In this document: positions 8,463 through 15,680 of the stretch, in pieces
How the letters are laid out: the number at the start of each line of letters is the position of its first letter
Position numbering within the stretch: the stretch's first letter is position 1
Origin: Herbidospora yilanensis
GTDB lineage: Bacteria > Actinomycetota > Actinomycetes > Streptosporangiales > Streptosporangiaceae
NCBI RefSeq assembly: GCF_001570565.1
Contig: NZ_BBXE01000016.1
Location: 248,001-312,000 of the forward strand
Direction of reading: 5' to 3'
DNA: 64,000 nucleotides
Translations under genes and position numbers: made by a program
Notes under the pieces: generated by a model
What the model was told of the DNA's origin: nothing
The model's database searches: none
The model's input: the letters and a program-made list of their open reading frames with translations, nothing else

Positions 8463-9880
8463 ACCGGCCTCCCCTGGAACAGGGCCGAGAAGAGCTCGGG
8501 CGCGTAGTCCTGCGGGCCGGTGTTCTCGTGGGCGGGCTCCTCGACCGCCGCCTCGGCGGACGGGGCCGCGATGGCGAGGCGGATCATCTGGGGCACCCGC
8601 CGGTGCACGTCGAGCACGGTCAGCAGCGCGTGGCGGGGCTCCTCGTCGTCGTCGAGCAGGTCGTGCTCCTCGACGGTCGCGACGGTCACCGCGTCGCCGG
8701 GCTCGGCCATGCGGCCCAGCTCGGCCAGCACGAGGCCGCCGACGGTCTCGTAGCCGTCGTCTTCTGGCAGGGTGACGCCGGTGGCCCGCTCGACCTCGTC
8801 GATGCGCAGGGTGCCGGGCACGTCCCAGGAGCCGTCGGGGTTGGCGGTGACGCCGAGGGGCTCGGGGTCGTTCTCGTCGACCAGTTCGCCGACGAGTTCC
8901 TCGGCCAGGTCCTCGATGGTGACGACGCCCGCGAGGCCGCCGTACTCGTCGATGACGCACGCGAAGGTGCCGCCGGACATGCGGGAGAGCAGGACCGGCA
9001 CCGGCAGGGTGGCCGGGACCAGCAGCGGGGTGCGCATGATCCCGGCGATGGTCGCCTCGCCCTCCCGGCCCAGGTAGTCGAGCAGGCCGACGACGCCCAC
9101 GACGTCGTCGGTGTCGCTGCCGAGCACGGGGTAGCGGGAGTGGCCGTGGTCGCGTACCGCGTCGACCAGGGAGGACACCGGCGCGTCGGCGTGCAGGGAG
9201 ACCACGCGGGGGCGGGGGACCATGACGTCCTCCGCGGCGCGGTCGCCGAAGTCGAGGGCGCGCTCCAGCAGGTCGGCCAGCCGGGGCGGCAGGTCGCCGG
9301 CCTCCCGGGAGTCGTCGACGATGCGGTGCAGCTCCTCGGGGGTGGCGCCGTGTTCGAGTTCCTCGACGGGCTCGATGCCGAACAACCGGACGAGCCGGGT
9401 GGCCGAGCCGTCGAAGAACCGGATCAGCGGCCCGAAGATCTTCAAGTAGAGGAGGGTCGGGCGCGACAACCACATCGCGACCGGCTCGGGCCGGGCGATG
9501 CCCAGGTTCTTGGGCGCCAGCTCGCCGAGGATCATCTGGATGATCGTGGCGATGGCGACGCCGATCGCGACACTCACCCCGGGCACGGCCCCCGGCGGCA
9601 GCCCGAGGTCTTCGAGCGGGCCGCGGAAGGACACCGAAATGGCGGGTTCCGCGAGGAAGCCGACCAGCAGGGTGGTGACGGTGATGCCGAGCTGGGCGCC
9701 CGACAACATGAAGGAGAGCCGGCCGGTGACGTCGAGGGCCCGGCGGGCGGCGGGATTGGTGTCGGCCTGCTGGCGCAGCAGCGCTCGGTCGGCGGCGACG
9801 TAAGCGAACTCCTGGGCGACGAAGAATCCGGTCGCCAAGGTGAGGAGCAGGACGGCGAGGAGGCCGAGGGCGATGGTCAT
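8459..9880 (-). CDS. CNNM/CorC-family membrane protein with CBS and CorC_HlyC domains
   Basis: 473 residues with the ATG at 9880. The N-terminal DUF21 domain (LTLATGFFVAQEFAYVAADR, GAQLGITVTTLLVGFLAEP, ILGELAPKNLGIARP) is followed by two CBS motifs (about 205-330, including DYLGREGEATIAGIMR) and a C-terminal CorC_HlyC domain (about 345-430, with GYETVGGLVLAELGRM). Family members are linked to Mg2+ and other divalent-cation efflux; this assignment is by family only. The next gene is a shorter paralogue overlapping by four bases. The roughly 240-base upstream region is shared with the divergent LCP gene. Confidence 0.87.
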   Translation of the reverse strand: MTIALGLLAVLLLTLATGFFVAQEFAYVAADRALLRQQADTNPAARRALDVTGRLSFMLSGAQLGITVTTLLVGFLAEPAISVSFRGPLEDLGLPPGAVPGVSVAIGVAIATIIQMILGELAPKNLGIARPEPVAMWLSRPTLLYLKIFGPLIRFFDGSATRLVRLFGIEPVEELEHGATPEELHRIVDDSREAGDLPPRLADLLERALDFGDRAAEDVMVPRPRVVSLHADAPVSSLVDAVRDHGHSRYPVLGSDTDDVVGVVGLLDYLGREGEATIAGIMRTPLLVPATLPVPVLLSRMSGGTFACVIDEYGGLAGVVTIEDLAEELVGELVDENDPEPLGVTANPDGSWDVPGTLRIDEVERATGVTLPEDDGYETVGGLVLAELGRMAEPGDAVTVATVEEHDLLDDDEEPRHALLTVLDVHRRVPQMIRLAIAAPSAEAAVEEPAHENTGPQDYAPELFSALFQGRPV

Positions 9881-10123
9881 CTCATCGCCTCACGTGGACC
9901 CGTGCCAAGGCACGGGCCGGTACTCCAGGGGTCCGAAACGGACACGACGGTCCTTTCAACTAGGGGTGCTTCAACCGTAACGGGCGAGCCGCCAATGATG
10001 TTTCCCGGATCGGATCTGTGTACTTTTCCATAGGAAAACCTTGATAACGGGCCCGCCCGGGGCGGTCGGATCGGCGTACCGTCAAGGCAGAGTCAGAAGT
10101 CGGCAAGCGGGGGGTAGAGGAAC

Positions 10124-11278
10124 GTGGTTGAGGACAACGAGCCGACGCGAATGGTGCGGCGGCCGCTGGACCCTCCGGCCTACCCGGTTCGCGAGCCGGA
10201 AGTCAAGGGACCCGAGCCCAAAGGCCGTTCCAAGGTCTACGGCAAGCCCCGGAAGGGCACCTCACCGGTCAGGATGTTCGAGGGTGGGAACGAGCCAACG
10301 GCGCATGACGGCCCGCGCAAGCCTCGTCGCATCGGCCGGAACATCGCCATCGGCCTGGCGGTCTTCCTGTCGCTGGTGCTGATCGGGGTCGTGGCGCTGT
10401 TCTTCAGCGTCCAGGGGAAGATGAACAACGTCGAGGCCTTCACCGACTACGACGGACGCCCGGCCGAGACTCCCGGGCAAGATTGGCTGCTGGTCGGCTC
10501 CGACAGCCGGGCCGGGCTCAGCGCGGCCGAGCGGAAGAAGCTGCGCACCGGTTCCGCCGTCGGGCGGCGCACCGACACGATGATGTTGCTGCACATCCCC
10601 GACGGCGACGGTCGGCCCACGCTGGTCAGCCTCCCGCGTGACTCCTACGTGCCGATCCCGGGCAACGGCAACGGCAAGCTCAACGCCGCCTACGCCTTCG
10701 GCGGCCCGAAGCTGCTGACCCAGACGGTCGAGCAGGTGACCGGCATCCGGATCGACCACTACATGGAGATCGGCTTCGGCGGCTTCGTCGGCATCGTCGA
10801 CGCCGTCGGCGGCGTGGAGATCTGCCCCAAGCAGGCGATCAAAGACCCGAAGGCGGCCCTGAACATCAAGAAGGGCTGCCAGCTCATGGACGGCGGCACC
10901 GCCCTCGGCTACGTCCGCACCCGCAAGACCGGCGCCATCCCCGACTTCGACCGCACCCAGCGCCAGCGTGAGTTCTTCTCCGCCGTGGTCAAGAAGGCGG
11001 CCAGCCCCGGCACCCTGATCAACCCGTTCACGGCCGTCCCGCTGGCCAACAGCGCCGCCGAGTCGGTCGCGGTCGACCCGGGCACCGGCCCGTTCAACCT
11101 GCTCTCGCTGGGCCTGGCCATGAAGAACAACCCGGTCACCACCGCGGTCCCGATCGGCTCGCTGCCCACCATCGACGGGCAGTCGGTGGTCAAGTGGGAC
11201 ACGACCAGGGCCAACCAGTTGTTCGAGGCGCTGGAGGCCGACAAGCCGGTGCCGAAGAGCGCGCTCGAGAAGGGCTAA
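10124..11278 (+). CDS. LytR-CpsA-Psr (LCP) family glycopolymer ligase
   Basis: 384 residues starting at GTG 10124, four bases after AGAGG. A basic, Pro-rich cytoplasmic tail of about 70 residues precedes one membrane helix (about 74-97) and the extracellular LCP domain. Signatures: WLLVGSDSRAG, RRTDTMMLLHIP with the conserved Arg/Asp, SLPRDSYVPIPG, KLNAAYAFGG and VDAVGGVEIC. LCP enzymes transfer polyprenyl-phosphate-linked glycopolymers (teichoic acid, arabinogalactan and similar) to peptidoglycan. No LytR_C domain is seen after the core. Convergent with, and overlapping by four bases, the GPP34 gene. Confidence 0.92.
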   Translation: MVEDNEPTRMVRRPLDPPAYPVREPEVKGPEPKGRSKVYGKPRKGTSPVRMFEGGNEPTAHDGPRKPRRIGRNIAIGLAVFLSLVLIGVVALFFSVQGKMNNVEAFTDYDGRPAETPGQDWLLVGSDSRAGLSAAERKKLRTGSAVGRRTDTMMLLHIPDGDGRPTLVSLPRDSYVPIPGNGNGKLNAAYAFGGPKLLTQTVEQVTGIRIDHYMEIGFGGFVGIVDAVGGVEICPKQAIKDPKAALNIKKGCQLMDGGTALGYVRTRKTGAIPDFDRTQRQREFFSAVVKKAASPGTLINPFTAVPLANSAAESVAVDPGTGPFNLLSLGLAMKNNPVTTAVPIGSLPTIDGQSVVKWDTTRANQLFEALEADKPVPKSALEKG

Positions 11279-11922
11279 CTCACGGTCGTGACGACGACGA
11301 CCGTGGCGATCATCATCAACACGGCCGCCTCCACGGCCTTGATGGCCTCCGTCACGCCCTCCCCGGCCCAGCCACCCTCGGTGATCTCCTTCACCCGGGC
11401 CTCGTCGGCGCCGGGGAACTGCTTCTTGAGCGCCTTGGTGGCGTGCATGAGCCCGATGAGGACCGCCGTCCGCTCGTCGGGCTCGGCGCCGTTCAGCACG
11501 CTCTCCACCCGCATCCGTACGGCCCTCTCGACGCCGCCGTCGAGCTCTGGATACTTGACGGTCTTGAACAGGCCGAGGACCCTGCCCCGCTCCTCCGAGA
11601 GCACCCCGCCCTCGACGAGCCTGACGAGCAGCCGCTCGCGCAACTTGGCGCCTTCGAGCTTGTCGACCCACCACTCGGGCTTGCGGACCTTGGCTTCGGC
11701 GGCGATCCGTGCCAGCGCGGCGTCGAGCTCCGGATCCCCGACGGGGGTCGGGTCGGTGACGACCACCTTCTTGTCGGCCAGGCTGAGCCGGCCCTTGATC
11801 GCCAGTTCGGCCAGGAGGGCGCCGGCGAGGCCGGCGTTCAGCTCGGTGGAGCCGATCGTGGGCCGGCCCGTCTTCTCGTCGTAGCCGAGAAGCAGCACGT
11901 CTTCGGCGATGATGCTGGTCAT
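11275..11922 (-). CDS. GPP34 (GOLPH3-like) family phosphoprotein
   Basis: 215 residues resembling the bacterial GPP34 family. The opening IAEDVLLLGYDEKTGRP and the all-alpha pattern (ALLAELAIKGRL, LRERLLVRLVEGGVL, ERTAVLIGLMHATKAL) match. Eukaryotic GOLPH3 binds phosphatidylinositol-4-phosphate on Golgi membranes; the bacterial role is not established. A hydrophobic C-terminal segment (VLMMIATVVVVTTV) may touch the membrane. It is divergent from the fpg gene across a 26-base gap and convergent with the LCP gene. Confidence 0.85.
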   Translation of the reverse strand: MTSIIAEDVLLLGYDEKTGRPTIGSTELNAGLAGALLAELAIKGRLSLADKKVVVTDPTPVGDPELDAALARIAAEAKVRKPEWWVDKLEGAKLRERLLVRLVEGGVLSEERGRVLGLFKTVKYPELDGGVERAVRMRVESVLNGAEPDERTAVLIGLMHATKALKKQFPGADEARVKEITEGGWAGEGVTEAIKAVEAAVLMMIATVVVVTTVS

Positions 11923-11948
11923 GTGGCCGTCCCTACGTAGTCTGAAGT

Positions 11949-12827
11949 ATGCCTGAATTGCCCGAGGTGGAGTCGCTGGCCGAGTTCCTGCGGGAGCGTG
12001 CGGTCGGACAGGTCGTGCAGGCCGTCGACGTGGTGGCGTTCTCGGCGTTGAAGACCGTTTCGCCGCCGATCACCGCATTGGGCGGCCTCACCGTGACGAC
12101 GGTCGCCCGCCACGGGAAGTTCCTCGATCTCGACTGCGACGGGATCCACCTCATCTTCCATCTCGCGCGCGGCGGCTGGCTGCGCTGGCGCGACGACCTC
12201 TCGGGCGCCAAGCCCGTGCGGCCGGGGAAGGGCCCGCTCGCTCTTCGGGTACGTTTCGCCCCCGACCCCCTCGGCGTCGCCCCGGGCTTCGAACTGACCG
12301 AGGCGGGCACCCAGAAACGGCTGGCCGTCTATGTGGCGGCCTCGCCCGGCGACGTGCCCGGGATCGCCTCCCTCGGGCCCGACCCGCTCACCCCCGATTT
12401 CACCGTCGAGACCCTCGCGGCCATCCTCGAAGGTAAACGCACGCAGATCAAGGGCCTGCTGCGCGACCAGAAGGTCATCGCCGGCATCGGGAACGCCTAC
12501 TCCGACGAGGTGCTCCACGCGGCGAAGACGTCCCCGTTCAAGGTCGCCTCGACCCTGACCCCCGAACAGGTCGCCTCCCTGTACGACGCCATCGTCGTCA
12601 CGCTGAAAGAGGCGATCGAGCGTGCCCGGGGGATCGCCGCCAAAGACCTGAAGGCCGAGAAGAAGTCGGGGCTGCGGGTGCACGGGCGTACCGGCGAGAA
12701 GTGCGAGGTGTGCGGCGACACGGTGCGGGAGGTGTCGTTCGCCGACTCCTCGTTGCAGTACTGCCCGACGTGCCAGACGGGCGGGAAACCGCTGGCCGAC
12801 CGGCGGATGAGCAAACTGCTCAAGTAG
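11949..12827 (+). CDS. Fpg/Nei-family DNA glycosylase/AP lyase
   Basis: 292 residues beginning MPELPEVES, so the catalytic Pro2 and Glu3 are present. RHGKFLDLD supplies the conserved Lys. The H2TH region (KGLLRDQKVIAGIGNAYSDE) and a C-terminal four-Cys zinc finger (CEVCGD, then YCPTCQTGG) are intact. It removes oxidised bases in DNA base-excision repair. Low similarity to canonical MutM in the middle suggests a second Fpg/Nei2-type paralogue rather than mutM itself. A TAGTCT -10-like element at 11938-11943 lies five bases before the ATG, so the mRNA may be leaderless. Confidence 0.9.
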   Translation: MPELPEVESLAEFLRERAVGQVVQAVDVVAFSALKTVSPPITALGGLTVTTVARHGKFLDLDCDGIHLIFHLARGGWLRWRDDLSGAKPVRPGKGPLALRVRFAPDPLGVAPGFELTEAGTQKRLAVYVAASPGDVPGIASLGPDPLTPDFTVETLAAILEGKRTQIKGLLRDQKVIAGIGNAYSDEVLHAAKTSPFKVASTLTPEQVASLYDAIVVTLKEAIERARGIAAKDLKAEKKSGLRVHGRTGEKCEVCGDTVREVSFADSSLQYCPTCQTGGKPLADRRMSKLLK

Positions 12828-12854
12828 GGACCACCTGTCCCTACACTGGGGCGC

Positions 12855-13178
12855 ATGACTCTGCGGGACGTGCAACCGACCGGTGTGCCTGAAGGCGCTT
12901 ACCTGCTTGACGTGCGTGAACTCGACGAGTGGCGGGCCGGCCACGCCCCCTCGGCGACCCACATCCCGCTCGGCCAGCTCCAGAACCGGGTGGGCGAGGT
13001 GCCCCAGGGCGAGCCGGTCTACGTGATCTGCCGGGTCGGCGGCCGGTCGGCCCAGGCGGCGACGTGGCTGAACCACGTGGGCTGGGAGGCCGTCAACGTC
13101 GGCGGCGGGATGCAGTCGTGGGCGGCGTCGGGGTTGCCGATGCAGAGCGAGAGCGGCCAGCCGCCCTACGTGGCCTGA
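12855..13178 (+). CDS. Rhodanese-like domain protein
   Basis: 107 residues, a single rhodanese domain. It has LLDVRELDEWRAGHAPSATH, then the active-site loop VICRVGGRSAQAATWL with catalytic Cys58, then GGGMQSWAASGLPM. Such small rhodaneses move sulfane sulfur or act as thiol relays. Partner not known. TACACT at 12842-12847 ends seven bases before the ATG, suggesting a leaderless transcript. The end overlaps the convergent CqsA-like gene by 13 bases. Confidence 0.9.
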   Translation: MTLRDVQPTGVPEGAYLLDVRELDEWRAGHAPSATHIPLGQLQNRVGEVPQGEPVYVICRVGGRSAQAATWLNHVGWEAVNVGGGMQSWAASGLPMQSESGQPPYVA

Positions 13179-14371
13179 CCTCTGGCGACCGGGCGGCGGG
13201 TGGAGAGCCAGCCCGCGATGCCCGCCTCGTCTCTGACCACCGCGCAGGCATGGAGGATCTGTTCGGCCTCGGCGTCGGTCAGGCCCGCGTGGAGTGACAG
13301 GCGCAGCAGCGTCCGGGTGACCGAGGTCGCCGGGGGGACGAAGACCGCGCCGAACACGTCGTGCCGTTCCAGCAGGTCGCGCAGGAGCATCACGTCGGCC
13401 TCCCGGCCGACCTCCAGGGCGATGATCTGCTCGGTGCCCCCGCCCAGGTCGTAGCCGAGCCCGGCCAGTTCGGGCCGCAACCACGCCGTCAGCTCGCGTA
13501 GCCGGGCCCGGCGGCCTTCTTCGTGTTCGACCAGTTCCAGGGCCGCGGCCAGCAGCGCGGTGTCGTGGGGCAGCAGGGCGCTGCTGAAGACGGCCGGGCC
13601 GGCCTGGTATTTGAAGTAGTCGACGAAGCCGGGATCGTCGCAGACGATCAGCCCGGCCCGGCCGGGGATCGCCTTCGACAGGCTGACCGTCCGGAACGCC
13701 ACCCGGCCCTCCAAGCCCTCTGACGCCACCAGGCCCTCGCCCCGGGGACCGTGGGTGCCCACGGAGTGGGACTCGTCGACGACCAGCAGGGAGTCGTGCC
13801 GCTCGGTCACCTCGGCGAACTCCGCCAGCGGGCAGCGGGAACCGTGGGAGCTGTAGACCGAGTCGACGACCACGACCCCGGGACCGTGCCGGTCGAGCCG
13901 GGACGCCAGATGGACCGGGTCGTTGTGCCGGAAGATCTTCATGGGGGCGCCCGCGAGCTGGACGCCGGTCCGCAGCGAGGCGTGCGCCCGCTGGTCGAGG
14001 TAGACCGGGACGTCGGGCCCGGCGATCACCTGGATCAGGCCCGCGTTGGCCATCCAGCCCGACTGGCAGAGCACCCCGGCCGCCGCCTTCAGGTGGCGCG
14101 CGAACGCGCCTTCCAGCAGGGTCTGCGGGTGGTCGTCGCGCAGGAAGGGCGCCGCCTGCAGGGGCGCGGTCTCCCCGTCGAGTGACCGGGCCATCGCGTC
14201 GACCAACCGGGGATGGCCGCTGATGTTCAGGTAGTCGTTCCTGGTCAGGACGATCGAGGACGGGCCGGGCGCGCGGCCCTGGAGCGCCCGGCGGCCGGCC
14301 CAGGTCGCGGTCACCCGGTCTCGATGGAAGGCGTCGAGCCGGCTCCGGAGGTGGTCGCGCGCCCCGCCCAC
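13166..14371 (-). CDS. CqsA-like PLP-dependent alpha-oxoamine synthase
   Basis: 401 residues, fold-type I aminotransferase of the alpha-oxoamine synthase group (BioF, KBL, CqsA). The pattern follows the Vibrio autoinducer synthase CqsA more closely than BioF: LTRNDYLNISGHP, LCQSGWMANAGLIQ, DRHGPGVVVVDSVYSSHG, LLVVDESHSVGTHGP, PLP-lysine Lys233 in VSLSKAIPGRAG, and FSSALLPHDTA. CqsA (389 residues) joins an aminated C3-C4 donor to an acyl-CoA, giving an alpha-aminoketone that becomes a hydroxyketone signal. The GTG start lies one base after the EF-hand gene stop, so translation is probably coupled. No CqsS-like sensor is in the window. Product here is inferred, not known. Confidence 0.82.
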   Translation of the reverse strand: MGGARDHLRSRLDAFHRDRVTATWAGRRALQGRAPGPSSIVLTRNDYLNISGHPRLVDAMARSLDGETAPLQAAPFLRDDHPQTLLEGAFARHLKAAAGVLCQSGWMANAGLIQVIAGPDVPVYLDQRAHASLRTGVQLAGAPMKIFRHNDPVHLASRLDRHGPGVVVVDSVYSSHGSRCPLAEFAEVTERHDSLLVVDESHSVGTHGPRGEGLVASEGLEGRVAFRTVSLSKAIPGRAGLIVCDDPGFVDYFKYQAGPAVFSSALLPHDTALLAAALELVEHEEGRRARLRELTAWLRPELAGLGYDLGGGTEQIIALEVGREADVMLLRDLLERHDVFGAVFVPPATSVTRTLLRLSLHAGLTDAEAEQILHACAVVRDEAGIAGWLSTRRPVARGQAT

Positions 14372-14372
14372 G

Positions 14373-14915
14373 TCAGATCCGCCCGAGCAGCGCCGAGCCG
14401 TACGCCTCCGGGTCTTCGCTGCAGAAGTAGCCCTCGACGGCGCGGTGGACCTCGCCGAAGGACAGGGCGCCCGCGCCGGTGGTGTCGAGCTGGTCGAAGG
14501 CCTCCTGGCCGTCTTCCTCGGGGAGGCCGAAGGCGCTGTTCATGGTGGCGACGTATTCGGCGCGGGAGACGACGCCGTCGCCGTCGGTGTCGGCGAGCTG
14601 GAGGAACGCCTGGGCCACGGGCTGGACCCGCTGGTAGCCGTCGGGCAGGCCGAGGATCGTCTTGCGGTGGGCCGTCAGGTATTCGTGGAAGTCGAGGCCG
14701 GCGTCGCCGTCGAGGTCCATCGGCGCGTAGACCTCCTGCCACAGGGTGGCGTAGCTCTGCCTGATGGCGATGCTCTGCTCGGAGGTCGGGCTCCAGCCGA
14801 AGGCCGCCGCCGCCCGCCCGGCCGCCGCGGTGAAGTCGGCGAAGGTCAGGACACTGTCGCCGTCGGCGTCGAGCAAGCTGAAGAATTTGTGCATCTTGCG
14901 GCTGTAGTGATCCAT
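14373..14915 (-). CDS. EF-hand calcium-binding protein (calerythrin-like)
   Basis: 180 residues, close to calerythrin (177). Four EF-hand loops occur at about 16-27 (DADGDSVLTFAD), 67-78 (DLDGDAGLDFHE), 109-120 (DTDGDGVVSRAE) and 144-155 (DTTGAGALSFGE). The first three hold the usual Asp and Glu ligands; the fourth lacks acidic residues at loop positions 3 and 5 and probably binds weakly or not at all. No signal peptide or membrane segment, so cytoplasmic. The stop lies one base before the CqsA-like start, suggesting one transcript. It may be a Ca2+ buffer or sensor. Confidence 0.9.
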   Translation of the reverse strand: MDHYSRKMHKFFSLLDADGDSVLTFADFTAAAGRAAAAFGWSPTSEQSIAIRQSYATLWQEVYAPMDLDGDAGLDFHEYLTAHRKTILGLPDGYQRVQPVAQAFLQLADTDGDGVVSRAEYVATMNSAFGLPEEDGQEAFDQLDTTGAGALSFGEVHRAVEGYFCSEDPEAYGSALLGRI

Positions 14916-14995
14916 GAGGCTCCCTCTCGGTGAGACGACGATTACCGAGAGTAAGTAGGCGTGATCGTGCTGTTAATGGCCTCGGGGATACGGTT

Positions 14996-15493
14996 TCACA
15001 TCCGGTAGTAGCCGAGCAGGTCGTCGAGCGCGTTCACGGGGTCGACGCGGACGATGGTGCCGGTCTTGAACGCGTTGATCATCTTGCCGTCGCCGATGTA
15101 GACGCCGACGTGGTGGGTGCGCTTGGCCGTGCCGAAGAAGACCAGGTCCCCCGGGGCCGGAACGGGGGCCGGGCGCATCCGGCGCAGGTGGTCGTCGGTG
15201 GTGCCGGGGCCCAGCACGTCGTGGCCGTAGGCGATCTCGTAGATCCAGCGGGTCAGCCCGGAGCAGTCGAGGCCGGTGGTCCGCTCGGCCGGGCAGGGCT
15301 TGATCTCGCCCCGGTAGCCCCTGCAGGTGCCCGTCGACGGCCCCGCGCTGCCCGCGTGGCCGCCGCCCCACGAGTAGGGATACCGGCCGACCAGCGCGTA
15401 CGCCGACGCGAGGATCTGGTCCCGTTCGTCGGGCCGGGGAGCGGACGCCACCGCCAAGACCAGGATCAGTGCCATGATCGCCGAGATTTTCAT
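14996..15493 (-). CDS. Secreted NlpC/P60 peptidoglycan hydrolase
   Basis: 165 residues with a short signal peptide (about 1-18, MKISAIMALILVLAVASA). The NlpC/P60 domain fills the rest. Catalytic Cys is in LDCSGLTRWIY, and catalytic His is in THHVGVYIGDGKMINA. It probably cleaves the peptide stem of peptidoglycan. The insert with three extra Cys around GTCRGYRGEIKPCP is unusual and may form a disulfide. The EF-hand gene starts 80 bases downstream on the same strand, so all three could be co-transcribed. No long leader that would hold a ydaO (c-di-AMP) riboswitch was recognised. Confidence 0.9.
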   Translation of the reverse strand: MKISAIMALILVLAVASAPRPDERDQILASAYALVGRYPYSWGGGHAGSAGPSTGTCRGYRGEIKPCPAERTTGLDCSGLTRWIYEIAYGHDVLGPGTTDDHLRRMRPAPVPAPGDLVFFGTAKRTHHVGVYIGDGKMINAFKTGTIVRVDPVNALDDLLGYYRM

Positions 15494-15680
15494 CGATACC
15501 AGGATAAAGATCGAGCAAAACTTTTAGGCGCAAACTTTCGACGATGAAAATCAGAAGTCCGTAAGATCGTTGACAAATCTACCCGATGAAGCTCACACTT
15601 CCGACATTCATCGCGTTAGGCATTGGGTCGGCGCTCAGACTCGCGGTGGAGTTCCTGTACGACCCGAAAAGAGGAGCGAC

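Noticed and set aside
15494-15680. ydaO (c-di-AMP) riboswitch before the NlpC/P60 gene
   Set aside because: The conserved core bases of this riboswitch were not found on the minus strand.
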